Shown here: positions 25,279 to 33,995 of the stretch, piece by piece
Numbering within the stretch: the first letter of the stretch is position 1
Layout: each line of letters begins with the position of its first letter
Origin: Gemmatimonadota bacterium
GTDB lineage: Bacteria > Gemmatimonadota > Gemmatimonadetes > Longimicrobiales > Gaopeijiaceae
Reading direction: 5' to 3'
Assembly: GCA_022823365.1 (NCBI GenBank)
Contig: JAJDXG010000046.1
Span: forward strand, 1 to 64,000
DNA: 64,000 nucleotides
Position numbers and translations under genes: made by a program
The notes under the pieces: model-generated
Seen by the model: the letters and a program-made list of their open reading frames with translations, nothing else
Told to the model about the DNA's origin: nothing
Databases searched by the model: none

Positions 25279-26160
25279 CTACTCCGTCGCACTCCAGCTC
25301 GGCGGCTTCACCAACACCCGCAGCTTGTTCCCCGTTCCCTTCGTCTGGAAGGTCTTGACGGCCAGGCGCTGGATCCCGTGCAGAAACACCTTGATCGGGT
25401 TGTTGGAGTTGAGCGGCTGCTCGATGCCGTACATGACCGGCTCTACCTCCGGCTCGAAGGTCCCGAACATGCGATCCCAGACGATGAGCATGCCCGCGTA
25501 GTTCCTGTCCCAGTACTGCAGATTCGAACCGTGATGCACCCGGTGGTGAGAGGGCGTGTTGAACAGGAACTCGATCGGCCGCGGCAGCTTCCGGATGGCT
25601 TCCGTGTGCAGGATCGCCTGGAACTGCTGGACCAGGATCTCGGACAGCAGCACCAGGATCGGGTGATACCCCAGCATGACGATCGGGAATGAGAAGAGGA
25701 GCGGGAAGACTGCATCGAGGGGGCCGAAGCGGTAGGCCACCGACATGTTGAAGTGGGGCGAGCTGTGATGCACCGTGTGCGTGGCCCATCCGACCCCGAT
25801 CCTGTGCATCATGCGGTGATCCCAGTAGTACATGAGATCGGCCAGCAGGACACAGGTCACGATGGTGACCCAGTTCAGGGACAGGTGAGCCAGGCTGAAG
25901 TTCGCGTAGATCCAGAAGTAGAGCTTCGTGACGAAGAGGATGCCGAGGGCGTACTCGATGGCCACGAACGAGACGAAGGTGATGACGTTGGCCACCGAGT
26001 CGCCGATGACGTCGAAGCTCAAACGCTTCAGAAACGCGTAGCGAATGAGTTCGACGAAGAAGAACGGGACGATCACGTACACCAGGCTCAGGTCGTTCAA
26101 TACGTAGAACCAGCCCATGACCGCGTCCCAGTTGAGCGCTCTCGTGATCGCGTCGATCAT
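25279..26160 (-). CDS. Fatty acid hydroxylase / sterol desaturase family membrane enzyme
   Basis: 293 residues with several membrane helices. The di-iron histidine boxes are complete: DHRMMH (His115, His119), HTVHH (128-132) and HHRVHH (205-210). Such enzymes hydroxylate or desaturate membrane lipids, sterols or carotenoids with O2. The C terminus MYGIEQPLNSNNPIKVFLHG is typical of the bacterial alkylglycerol-monooxygenase-like branch. The ATG overlaps the stop of a small upstream membrane-protein gene by four bases, and thymidine kinase precedes that, so the three form a leftward operon. Confidence 0.88.
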   Translation of the reverse strand: MIDAITRALNWDAVMGWFYVLNDLSLVYVIVPFFFVELIRYAFLKRLSFDVIGDSVANVITFVSFVAIEYALGILFVTKLYFWIYANFSLAHLSLNWVTIVTCVLLADLMYYWDHRMMHRIGVGWATHTVHHSSPHFNMSVAYRFGPLDAVFPLLFSFPIVMLGYHPILVLLSEILVQQFQAILHTEAIRKLPRPIEFLFNTPSHHRVHHGSNLQYWDRNYAGMLIVWDRMFGTFEPEVEPVMYGIEQPLNSNNPIKVFLHGIQRLAVKTFQTKGTGNKLRVLVKPPSWSATE

Positions 26161-26393
26161 GGCTCTTCAGGCTCTACGGGCGCCTGGCGCTCGTCGTCCG
26201 CCGGGCCGGCCGCTTCGACACCTCGCGCAGCCCCTTCCAGCTGAAACCGCGTCTGCTCCGCCGCCTCGTCGAACGCCCTGGAGTCTTCTTCGGAACTCGC
26301 CAGGCGGGCGGCCCCGGCCAGGGCGGCCACGATGATCGCGGTCGTCAGGATCTGCGCCGGAAAGGAAAGTCGACTCGATCGGCCATGTGGCAT
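26157..26393 (-). CDS. Small single-pass membrane protein in the tdk operon
   Basis: 78 residues. A hydrophobic helix (FPAQILTTAIIVAALAGAARLA, about 11-31) precedes an acidic, Gln/Glu-rich helical tail. It overlaps the downstream hydroxylase start (ATGA) and begins three bases after the thymidine kinase stop, so translational coupling is likely. No family is recognised. Confidence 0.6.
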   Translation of the reverse strand: MPHGRSSRLSFPAQILTTAIIVAALAGAARLASSEEDSRAFDEAAEQTRFQLEGAARGVEAAGPADDERQAPVEPEEP

Positions 26394-26396
26394 GGT

Positions 26397-27032
26397 CTAC
26401 ACCCCCTCCCAGCCCCTTCCGCGCCTCAGCAACAGCTCCCTCTGGGCTCGATCCCGCTTCGGCACCTCGTGGCAGCGGCGGCAACGGGCCTCGTACGACT
26501 CGGCGCCTCCCACATGGATCGTCGGGCCCTCCGCGGGCGCCGGCTTCCCGTCGATGAGGCGCTGGTTTCTGGTTGCCGGATCGCCGCACACGACGCAGAT
26601 CGCGTTCAGCTTGTCGATCCGTTCCGCGCGCGCCAGGAGCAGCCCCATGGGGCCGAAGGGCTCCCCGCGGAAGTCCATGTCGGTGCCGGCGATGATGACG
26701 CGCATCCCCGCGTCCGCCAGCGCGTCAGCCACCTCGCAGACGCCGTCATCCAGGAACTGGGCCTCGTCGATGGCGACGACCTGGGTCTCCGGGTGCACCT
26801 TTTCGGCGAGCTGCGTCGAGTTGGACACGGGCTCGGCGTCGATCTGGCGGCCGTCGTGGGAGGAGATGCGGAACTGACCCCCGTAGCGGTCGTCGAGGTG
26901 CGACTTGAAGAGCTGCACCCGCCGTCCGGCGATGAGGGCGCGCCGTATGCGCCGGATCAGCTCCTCGGACTTGCCGCTGAACATGACGCCGGCGACGACC
27001 TCGACCCATCCCTGTCTCGCCCTCTGCATCAT
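26397..27032 (-). CDS. tdk: Thymidine kinase (type II)
   Basis: 211 residues. The P-loop GVMFSGKSEEL lies at 15-25, with Val in place of the more usual Pro after Gly. AIDEAQFLDD contains the catalytic base Glu90. The zinc ribbon is CVVCGD (146-151) with CRRCH (184-188). The enzyme phosphorylates thymidine to dTMP in the salvage pathway. Two Met codons open the frame; the first is used. Three 22-bp direct repeats lie about 100-160 bases upstream. It heads a leftward operon with the small membrane protein and the hydroxylase. Confidence 0.93.
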   Translation of the reverse strand: MMQRARQGWVEVVAGVMFSGKSEELIRRIRRALIAGRRVQLFKSHLDDRYGGQFRISSHDGRQIDAEPVSNSTQLAEKVHPETQVVAIDEAQFLDDGVCEVADALADAGMRVIIAGTDMDFRGEPFGPMGLLLARAERIDKLNAICVVCGDPATRNQRLIDGKPAPAEGPTIHVGGAESYEARCRRCHEVPKRDRAQRELLLRRGRGWEGV

Positions 27033-27128
27033 GGCTTTGCTCGTGCAACGTGCGGTGTTCGGCGGGCATGTAATGTAGTCATCCTGCGGCCCATGCGTCC
27101 GCCAAGGTATCCCGCAGTCCCTGAGCGA

Positions 27129-27190
27129 ATAACGATCGGACGGTCCTCCGATAACGATTGGACGGTGTCTCGATAACGATGGGACGCTAG
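27129..27190. repeat. Three direct repeats with 22-bp period upstream of tdk
   Basis: ATAACGATNGGACG recurs at 27129, 27151 and 27173, exactly 22 bases apart (two helical turns). The array lies in the 223-base gap between tdk and the leftward membrane-protein gene. The spacing places each copy on the same DNA face, as for tandem-binding response regulators. Confidence 0.6.
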
Positions 27191-27255
27191 CTGCGGGGAG
27201 GTTACGTGGCTCTCCTGGGCCAGAGCGGCGAGACCGAGTTCCCGGTGAACGCTAA

Positions 27256-27990
27256 TCACCCACCCAGCACGCCGTAGCTCCCGTCCAGGATCAGGCGAAC
27301 CGACACGTACAGGCCGAACATCGGAATGAACACCCAGATGGCGTTGGGTCCGATCAGGTAGGTGTACAGCTCGCCCCTGGTGATGCGCTTCTGGCTCCCG
27401 GCCACGAAGAAGCTGACCCAGTAGAGCGACGACAGGTACACCCACTGCCAGAACAGCATCGCCCCGATGATGCCGGCAATAATGGCGGGCAGGAATTTGA
27501 CGGTATAGGCCGCGTACAGGATCAACGTCGGAATGGGCGTAACGAAGCCGTTGCCGACGTCGGCATTGAAGCCGAAGGTGCCGCGGTCCTCGTACGCCGA
27601 ATCGATCATCGAGTAGGTTGCCCAGACGTCTGCCCAGACCGTCGGGGAGAAGATCCGGCCCGGCGGCACCCGGCCGGTGAGGAACTCGACCGCCGGCGTG
27701 CGGCCGGTTTGACGCCGCCATCCGCGCCAGTGCTCCGCGCGTGCCTCGACGTAGTCCCTTCGGAAAAACAGGCACGTCTCCCAGTAGCAGATGAGGAGGT
27801 TGGTCGAGAAAAACAGGCTGAACAGGCAATGGATGGGGTTCACATCCCCGAGGACGTAGTAGCGGGCACCGATGCCGAGCCCGGACAGCAGCGCGATCAC
27901 CAGCGCGATGAGCAGTCCCACCGGGATCCCCGAACCGCCCGCCCGGCTGCCCGGGTCCCGGGCCTCGCGATCGGAGTTGCGTTCAGCCAT
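27256..27990 (-). CDS. Polytopic membrane protein, unknown function
   Basis: 244 residues with about five to six membrane helices (GLLIALVIALLSGLGIGARY, PIHCLFSLFFSTNLLICYWE, ILYAAYTVKFLPAIIAGIIG and others). The charged loop FFRRDYVEARAEHWRGWRRQ sits between helices 2 and 3. The start at 27990 (MAERNSDREARD) is preferred over an upstream in-frame Met because the hydrophilic N terminus then has a normal length. I do not recognise the family. It is leftward, separated from tdk by the 22-bp repeats, so probably its own unit. Confidence 0.65.
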   Translation of the reverse strand: MAERNSDREARDPGSRAGGSGIPVGLLIALVIALLSGLGIGARYYVLGDVNPIHCLFSLFFSTNLLICYWETCLFFRRDYVEARAEHWRGWRRQTGRTPAVEFLTGRVPPGRIFSPTVWADVWATYSMIDSAYEDRGTFGFNADVGNGFVTPIPTLILYAAYTVKFLPAIIAGIIGAMLFWQWVYLSSLYWVSFFVAGSQKRITRGELYTYLIGPNAIWVFIPMFGLYVSVRLILDGSYGVLGG

Positions 27991-28295
27991 CGGCAGTGAT
28001 CCTCGTGTGGTTGGAGCTGTCGTTGCGCGTGGAGTCGCAGGCGAACTCGACACCATACATCATGACACTGGAATCATCCACGCCAACGAGCCGGGCCATC
28101 GATCTCGGGCCGCCCGGGCGCCGGGTCCCGATTCCCCGACCCTGCGCCGCCGATCTCGAGCGCCGTCCGGTGACCCGACCCCCGATTGACCGGACGCCAT
28201 CGGAAGCGTAGTCATCATGGTTACTCGCATCCCGTCGGGCTCGCGCAGGGCCGGTCGGGTTTTGGCAACGAGGCGATTCACGCAGGGGTGACAAA
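27991..28295. other. Divergent intergenic region without a gene
   Basis: 305 bases between the leftward membrane-protein gene and the rightward amidohydrolase gene. Open frames here have shadow-like translations. AGGGG at 28283-28287 serves as Shine-Dalgarno for the amidohydrolase. No clear promoter pair or hairpin was found. Confidence 0.5.
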
Positions 28296-31295
28296 ATGGG
28301 CGGTTCTGTGAAGGCGATACTCTGCACGATGGGGCTTGCGGCCGTCCTGGCCACGGGTGTCGAGGCCCAGCAGGCGACCCGGACCCAGCCGGTCGAGGGC
28401 ATGCGCGACAACGGCACCGGATTCCACGCCCTGGTGGGGGCGCGGGTGGTGACCGGGCCGGGACAGGTCATGGACGATGCCACGATCGTGATCCGCGACG
28501 GCCTCATCCAGGAGGTCGGCAGTGGCGACGCGCCGGCGGGCGCACGGGTCTGGGATCTCGATGGGCTCACCGTGTACCCGGGCTTCATTGACGCGCACGC
28601 GGACCTGGGAATGGACGACGTTCCGGAGGGCGGCGATGTCGGTCCCACGCACTGGAATCCGCAGGTGCGCGCATGGTTCTCCACGACGCGCAACCTGCAG
28701 GATGACGCCGACCGCCGCGCGGCGCTCCGCTCGCAGGGGTTCGGCGCGGCGCTGGCCGTTCCCAGCCAGGGCATCTTCCGGGGAACCGCCTCGCTGGTGA
28801 ATCTCGGGGACGAGGGTGTGCGCGACCGGGTGCTGCGCCCCGACATCGCCCAGGCCATCGGCTTTCAGCGCTCTTTTGAACTCGGCGGATCGTATCCCAA
28901 CTCCGCCATGGGCACGATCTCGCTCATGAAACAGACGTTCATGGACGCCGACTGGTACGAGCGCGCCTGGGATGCCTACGAGGCGAGCGGCCGCGCCTTC
29001 CTGCCTCCGGAGACCAGCGAAGCCCTGGCGGCGCTCGAAGACGCGGCGGACGGCGATCAGCCGGTCATCTTCGAGACCGGCAGCGAGGAGGAATACCTGC
29101 GCGCGCATCGTCTCGCGGCGGAGTTCGGGCTCGAAGCGTGGTACCGGGGGAACGGCCTGGAATACAGGCTCATCGACGTGCTTCGGGGGCGCACCGAACC
29201 CCTCATCGTTCCGCTCGATTTCCCGGACGCTCCGGATGTGGGTCATCCCGGGGCGGCGCTCGATGCCTCGCTCGCCGATCTGCGCCACTGGTACCTGGCG
29301 CCGACCAGCCCGGCGCAACTGTCCGATGCCGGAGTCAGCTTCGCCATCACCACCGACGGCCTCTCGTCGCTGAACGAGTTCCTGCCCAACCTGCGGGTTG
29401 CGGTGGCGCGGGGGCTCGAGGCGGACGATGCGCTGGCGGCGCTCACTACCACGCCCGCCTCCTGGCTCGGCATCGATCGCACTCACGGGACCATCGCCGA
29501 GGGCAAGGTGGCCAACCTGATCGTGAGCGAGGGCGACCTCTTCGCGGAGGAGGCGACGGTCCGCGACGTATGGGTGCAGGGAAGGGTATACGCCGTGACC
29601 CGCCCGGCCCAGATCGATCCGCGCGGAACCTGGGAGATCGCCTCGGACGACGAGTGGGGCTTCGAAGCCGTTCTCGTCCTGGAGGGTCCGTTGAACCGGC
29701 TGCGCGGCTACCTCGATATCGGCAGCACCGGGCCCGAACTTCCGGGCGGCGCGCGGATCGACCTGGAGTCGGCCAGCGCGGTCGCGGAGACCGGCCGGAT
29801 CGACGTCCGCTTCAACGGCGAGGTGCTCGGCTATCAGGGCATGGCGCTCCTGTCGGGTTCGGTGCGCGGGGACGACTTCTTCGGATGGACCTCGCTGCCC
29901 AATGGGGCGGACCCCTCCTTCCGCGGCATGCGCACCGAGCCCTTCGAGGGTGCCGCGCGCGGGACGGTGGCGATGGACGTGCCCGAGATCGATCTGCCCT
30001 TCATCCGGCCCATGATGGACTACGGCCGCACCTCGATCCCGGAGCAGCCCGGCGCGGTCGTGGTGCGCAACGCGACGGTCTGGACCCAGGGTCCGCAGGG
30101 AATCATCGAGGGCGCCGACCTCCTGGTGCGCGCCGGGACGGTCGAGGCGGTCGGCATGAATCTCGACGCCCCGGGCGGCGCGGTGGAGATCGATGCGACC
30201 GGCAAGCACGTGACGCCGGGGATGATCGATCCGCACATCCACTCGGGCGTGAGCGCCGTGAACGAGAGCGGCTTCGCGATCGTCCCCGAGGTGCGCATGG
30301 GCGACGTCGTGACCCACAACAACATCTGGATGTACCGGCAGCTGGCCGGCGGGCTCACCACCGCGCACATCAAGCACGGTTCCGCGAATCCGATCGGGGG
30401 CGAGAACGTCTTCGTGAAGATGCGCTGGGGTTCGCTGCCCGAGGACCTCAAGCTGGAGAACGCGCCCCGCACCGTGAAGTTCGCGCTGGGCGAGAACCCG
30501 AAGCGGCGTCAGGGCCGCTATCCCGACACCCGCATGGGCGTGCAGGAGATCATCCGCGACCACTTCATGGCCGCGCGCGACTACGAGCGCGAGTGGCAGC
30601 AGTGGGAGGAGAACCAGGAGGGACTGCCCCCGCGGCGCGACCTGCGCATGGAGGCGATCCTGGACATCCTCGATCAGGAGCTCCTGATCTCGTCGCACGG
30701 CTATCGCGCGGACGAGTTCCTGGCGCTGGTCCGGCTGGCCGAGGAGTTCGGCTTCCGGGTCCAGACGCTGCAGCACGGCGTCGAGGCCTACAAGATCGCG
30801 CCCGAGCTCGCCGCGTCCGGGGTCGCAGCGGTTGTCTGGAGCGACTGGGGCGCCTTCAAGATGGAGGCCTACGACGCGACGGTGTACAACGCCCGCATCC
30901 TCATCGAGGCGGGAGTCGTGACCTCACTGCACTCGGACAACAGCGAGATCGCCAGCCGCATGAACTGGGAGGCGGGCAAGCTGCTGCGCACGGGGCTCAC
31001 CCCGGAGCAGGCGATGTCGACGGTGACCAACCAGGCGGCGGAGGCCGTGGCGATCCACGAACAGGTCGGCTCGCTTGAGGCCGGCAAGGACGCCGACTTC
31101 GTGATCTGGAGCGGCAACCCGCTCTCGCAGTTCTCGCGCGCCGAGCAGACGTGGGTCGACGGCCGCCGGTACTTCTCCCTCGAGGAGGACGCGGCGCTGC
31201 GCGACCGCATCGAAGAGGAACGCACACAGCTCATCCAGGCCATCCTGTCCGTGGAGGGCAACGGCGACCGGAACGCTCAGATGGAGAGAAACTGA
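28296..31295 (+). CDS. Secreted two-domain amidohydrolase (imidazolonepropionase-like)
   Basis: 999 residues, signal peptide at 1-25 (LAAVLATGVEA-Q). It contains two amidohydrolase-superfamily units in series. In the first, the metal motif is reduced to GFIDAHADLG (His-Ala-Asp). The second, from about residue 580, is complete: GMIDPHIHSG (His647, His649), SHGYRADEF, LQHGVEAY and TSLHSDNSE supply the His/Asp ligands. The first domain may be structural. The family hydrolyses amides or dipeptides. The stop overlaps the next amidohydrolase start (TGATG), so the two subunits probably work together in the periplasm. Confidence 0.85.
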   Translation: MGGSVKAILCTMGLAAVLATGVEAQQATRTQPVEGMRDNGTGFHALVGARVVTGPGQVMDDATIVIRDGLIQEVGSGDAPAGARVWDLDGLTVYPGFIDAHADLGMDDVPEGGDVGPTHWNPQVRAWFSTTRNLQDDADRRAALRSQGFGAALAVPSQGIFRGTASLVNLGDEGVRDRVLRPDIAQAIGFQRSFELGGSYPNSAMGTISLMKQTFMDADWYERAWDAYEASGRAFLPPETSEALAALEDAADGDQPVIFETGSEEEYLRAHRLAAEFGLEAWYRGNGLEYRLIDVLRGRTEPLIVPLDFPDAPDVGHPGAALDASLADLRHWYLAPTSPAQLSDAGVSFAITTDGLSSLNEFLPNLRVAVARGLEADDALAALTTTPASWLGIDRTHGTIAEGKVANLIVSEGDLFAEEATVRDVWVQGRVYAVTRPAQIDPRGTWEIASDDEWGFEAVLVLEGPLNRLRGYLDIGSTGPELPGGARIDLESASAVAETGRIDVRFNGEVLGYQGMALLSGSVRGDDFFGWTSLPNGADPSFRGMRTEPFEGAARGTVAMDVPEIDLPFIRPMMDYGRTSIPEQPGAVVVRNATVWTQGPQGIIEGADLLVRAGTVEAVGMNLDAPGGAVEIDATGKHVTPGMIDPHIHSGVSAVNESGFAIVPEVRMGDVVTHNNIWMYRQLAGGLTTAHIKHGSANPIGGENVFVKMRWGSLPEDLKLENAPRTVKFALGENPKRRQGRYPDTRMGVQEIIRDHFMAARDYEREWQQWEENQEGLPPRRDLRMEAILDILDQELLISSHGYRADEFLALVRLAEEFGFRVQTLQHGVEAYKIAPELAASGVAAVVWSDWGAFKMEAYDATVYNARILIEAGVVTSLHSDNSEIASRMNWEAGKLLRTGLTPEQAMSTVTNQAAEAVAIHEQVGSLEAGKDADFVIWSGNPLSQFSRAEQTWVDGRRYFSLEEDAALRDRIEEERTQLIQAILSVEGNGDRNAQMERN

Positions 31296-32665
31296 TGACG
31301 AAGACGGAGCGACGGGCGATGAAGGGAACCTGGACACGGGCGAGCGGAGCCGCCTGGACGGCTCTGGCGCTGTGGCTGTTGGCGCCGGCAGCCATCGAGG
31401 CCCAGGTGCGCATGACGGTGCCCCCGCAGGCCGAGCCGATGGCCTTGCAGGGGGCGACAATTCACACGGTTACCAGCGGTGTCATCGAGAACGGTACCAT
31501 CCTCTTCGAGAACGGGGTGATCACCGCGGTCGGCGCCGACCTGGAGATTCCGGACGGGACCCGCGTGGTGGACGCAACCGGGAAGCACATCTATCCCGGG
31601 CTCATCGACGCCTACAGCACGGTGGGGATCGCCGAGATCGGGGCGGTCGGGGTCTCGAACGACATCAACGAACTGGGGGACTTCAACCCCAACGTGCGCG
31701 CGGACGTCGCCGTGAATGCCGAGAGCCGGCACATCGGCACGACGCGTTCGGCCGGCGTGCTGACCACGCTCACGACCCCCGCCGGTGGCCTCGTCTCCGG
31801 CATGTCCTCGGCGATGGCCCTCGAGGGCTGGAGCTGGGAAGAGATGTCGATGCAGTCGGCCGCGGCGCTCAACGTGAACTGGCCCAACCCGAATCCCCGC
31901 CGCTTCGGTGGCTTCGGCGGCTTCGGCTTCGGTCAGCAGGCGGACCCGCCGAGCTACGAGGAGCAGGTCCAGCAACTCAAGAGCTTCTTCGCCGAGGCGC
32001 GGGCCTATCGGGACGCGGTGGCCGCCGGCGAGGAGGTGCGCAGCGACTCCCGCTATCTGGCGATGATGCCCGTCTTCGACGAGGAGCTCCCGGTGGTGGT
32101 CGCGGCCGACGGCGCGGCGCAGATCAACGACGCCGTCACCTGGGCGCAGGAGGAGAACCTCAGGATCGTCATCCGCGGCGGACGCGACGCCATACACGTG
32201 GCGGACCGCCTGGTCGCCGAGGACATCCCGGTCATCCTGACATCGACGATGGCCGCCCCCGGCCGGGACTACGAGGGCTACGACGGAGCCTACTCGATGC
32301 CGGCGCGCCTGCACGATGCGGGTGTGCGCTTCGCGATCTCGGGCGGCTCGGGCTCGCTGTACTCGAACCGGCTGCCCTTCGAAGCCGGGGTCGCGGTTGC
32401 GTTCGGGCTTCCGGAGGACGAGGCGCTGAGGGCGGTGACCATCAATCCGGCCGAGTTCATGGGGCTGGACGACCGGGTCGGCTCCCTGGAGCCGGGCAAG
32501 CAGGCGACCTTCCTCATCACGACGGGCACGCCGCTCGACATGACCACCGACATCGAGCAGGCCTACATCCAGGGCCGCGAGCTCGACATGAACGACATCC
32601 AGAAGCACTTCTTCGAGAAGTACATGGAGAAGGTGAGGCAGTACATGCGGCGGGTGATCATGTAG
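31295..32665 (+). CDS. Secreted amidohydrolase-like protein lacking the HxH motif
   Basis: 456 residues with a signal peptide (WTALALWLLAPAAIEA-Q). The fold signature GKHIYPGLIDAYSTVGIAEI is that of amidohydrolases, but the usual H-x-H is A-Y-S. SVR-type C-terminal features (GLDDRVGSLEPGKQATFLI) are intact. It is probably a catalytically inert or differently metallated partner of the preceding enzyme, with which it overlaps by one base. A Gly/Phe-rich loop (FGGFGGFGFG) sits near residue 207. The cognate activity cannot be assigned. Confidence 0.8.
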   Translation: MTKTERRAMKGTWTRASGAAWTALALWLLAPAAIEAQVRMTVPPQAEPMALQGATIHTVTSGVIENGTILFENGVITAVGADLEIPDGTRVVDATGKHIYPGLIDAYSTVGIAEIGAVGVSNDINELGDFNPNVRADVAVNAESRHIGTTRSAGVLTTLTTPAGGLVSGMSSAMALEGWSWEEMSMQSAAALNVNWPNPNPRRFGGFGGFGFGQQADPPSYEEQVQQLKSFFAEARAYRDAVAAGEEVRSDSRYLAMMPVFDEELPVVVAADGAAQINDAVTWAQEENLRIVIRGGRDAIHVADRLVAEDIPVILTSTMAAPGRDYEGYDGAYSMPARLHDAGVRFAISGGSGSLYSNRLPFEAGVAVAFGLPEDEALRAVTINPAEFMGLDDRVGSLEPGKQATFLITTGTPLDMTTDIEQAYIQGRELDMNDIQKHFFEKYMEKVRQYMRRVIM

Positions 32666-32714
32666 CCTCGAATTGCCGGGCTTGCCCGGCGTTCCCAGTC
32701 ACGGATACGCACCC

Positions 32715-33308
32715 ATGACCGCTACGCGTCTACGTCCTCCAGCTTGTTCCTTCTCCCTGGCACGGCTGACCACCGTGGTCCTTGTGACCGGGGTGGTGGC
32801 TGCCTGGGCCCCGAGTCCCGCCACCGCCCAGCAACCCGCCGCCGACCCGGCGGACGTCGCGTCCATCGACGCCATCATCACGGCCGTCTACGACGTCATC
32901 TCCGGCGACGCGGGCGTGGCGCGTGACTGGGACCGCTTCCGTTCGCTGTTCGTGTCCGGCGCGACCCTCAGCCCGGTGGGACGTCCCGGCGGCGGGTCAA
33001 CCTGGGCGCGCAGGGTGATCACCCCCGACGAGTACGCGGAGGTGGCCGGCGCGTCGCTCGAGGCCAACGGCTTCCACGAGGTGGAGATCCATCGGGTGAC
33101 CGAGGAGTACGGCGTCATCGCGCACGCGTTCAGCACCTACGAGTCGCGCCGGAGCGCGAGCGACCCGGAGCCGTTCACGCGCGGCATCAATTCGATTCAG
33201 TTGATGAACGACGGGTCGCGTTGGTGGGTGGTGTCGATCTTCTGGCTGGGGGAGGGGTCCGACCACCCGATTCCGGCGAAGTACCTTCCGGGGGGTGAGG
33301 GCAGCTGA
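32715..33308 (+). CDS. Secreted NTF2/SnoaL-like protein
   Basis: 197 residues. Signal peptide LTTVVLVTGVVAAWAPSPAT-A, then a cone-shaped alpha+beta domain of the SnoaL/NTF2 type: DVISGDAGVARDWDRFRSLF, HRVTEEYGVIAHAFSTYESR, SIQLMNDGSRWWVVSIFWL. Such domains bind small ligands or act as dimerisation scaffolds; no catalytic residues stand out. The start ATG at 32715 is chosen for the signal peptide. It lies 50 bases after the amidohydrolase gene on the same strand. Confidence 0.75.
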   Translation: MTATRLRPPACSFSLARLTTVVLVTGVVAAWAPSPATAQQPAADPADVASIDAIITAVYDVISGDAGVARDWDRFRSLFVSGATLSPVGRPGGGSTWARRVITPDEYAEVAGASLEANGFHEVEIHRVTEEYGVIAHAFSTYESRRSASDPEPFTRGINSIQLMNDGSRWWVVSIFWLGEGSDHPIPAKYLPGGEGS

Positions 33309-33360
33309 CCCGGGCATCGCCTTGTTGACGCCCCGGCGCCCCCGGGCGCACATTGCATTC

Positions 33361-33792
33361 ATGCGCCGCACCGTAGCCGTATTCGCCCTCGCGGCCCTGT
33401 CGTGGTCCCAACTGGTCGCGCTCCGTTGTGACATGGGTGCGCCCGTGCCCATGCTCGAGGCGGGCCCGCGCACGTTCGCTTCCGCGCACGCGGGCGGCGA
33501 CCCTGACCGCCACGCGAGCGGCCCGGCCCACCAGCCTCCCCCGCCCCCCACCGGCCACGACCACCTCCCCACCGAGGGGACGCCGGCGCCCCAGCACGGA
33601 GGGCACCACGGTGAAGGCGGCGGGTGCCTCATGATCCTGGCGGCTTGCGGCGCCGCCTCCGCGCGGACCGTGCAGGCGGCCATCCTGGTGCGCTTCCCGG
33701 CCGTCTCCGTTCGGGCGAATCTCGACATCGCGCCCATCCCCGTCGCGGTCTCGGTGGGCGTCGAAACGCCCCCTCCCCGCCACCACGCCTGA
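33361..33792 (+). CDS. Small His/Pro-rich exported protein at the head of the cus operon
   Basis: 143 residues. The N terminus (TVAVFALAALSWSQLVALRC) is a signal or anchor. The middle is His/Pro/Gly-rich (PPPPPTGHDHLPTEG, HGGHHGEGGGC), which could bind Cu or other metal ions; a hydrophobic stretch follows (LMILAACGAASARTVQAAIL). Its position directly ahead of the CusCBA-like genes suggests a metal-sensing or metal-capturing accessory. A TTGACG box at 33325 lies upstream. No family is recognised. Confidence 0.6.
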   Translation: MRRTVAVFALAALSWSQLVALRCDMGAPVPMLEAGPRTFASAHAGGDPDRHASGPAHQPPPPPTGHDHLPTEGTPAPQHGGHHGEGGGCLMILAACGAASARTVQAAILVRFPAVSVRANLDIAPIPVAVSVGVETPPPRHHA

Positions 33793-33995
33793 CCGTCCGC
33801 GCTCCGACTCGGGGCGCACCCGTGAAGGCCGCCTGACCCACCCGGGGCGCCTCCGCATTCCGGAGGCGGCATTCCCCGCAGTCGGACGCGCGCCCCTCGT
33901 GCCCGAGGCACGTCCCCATCCACATCGCGGGATGGTCGTCTCGCGCCCGGGCATCCCCTCACGGGACGTATCGACATCCTCACGGCGAGGTGCAC

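Noticed and set aside
28278-30776. 832-codon open frame antisense to the amidohydrolase gene
   Set aside because: Long antisense frames are expected in GC-rich DNA. The product is Arg/His/Gly-rich without domains, and the plus-strand gene has a signal peptide and metal motifs.
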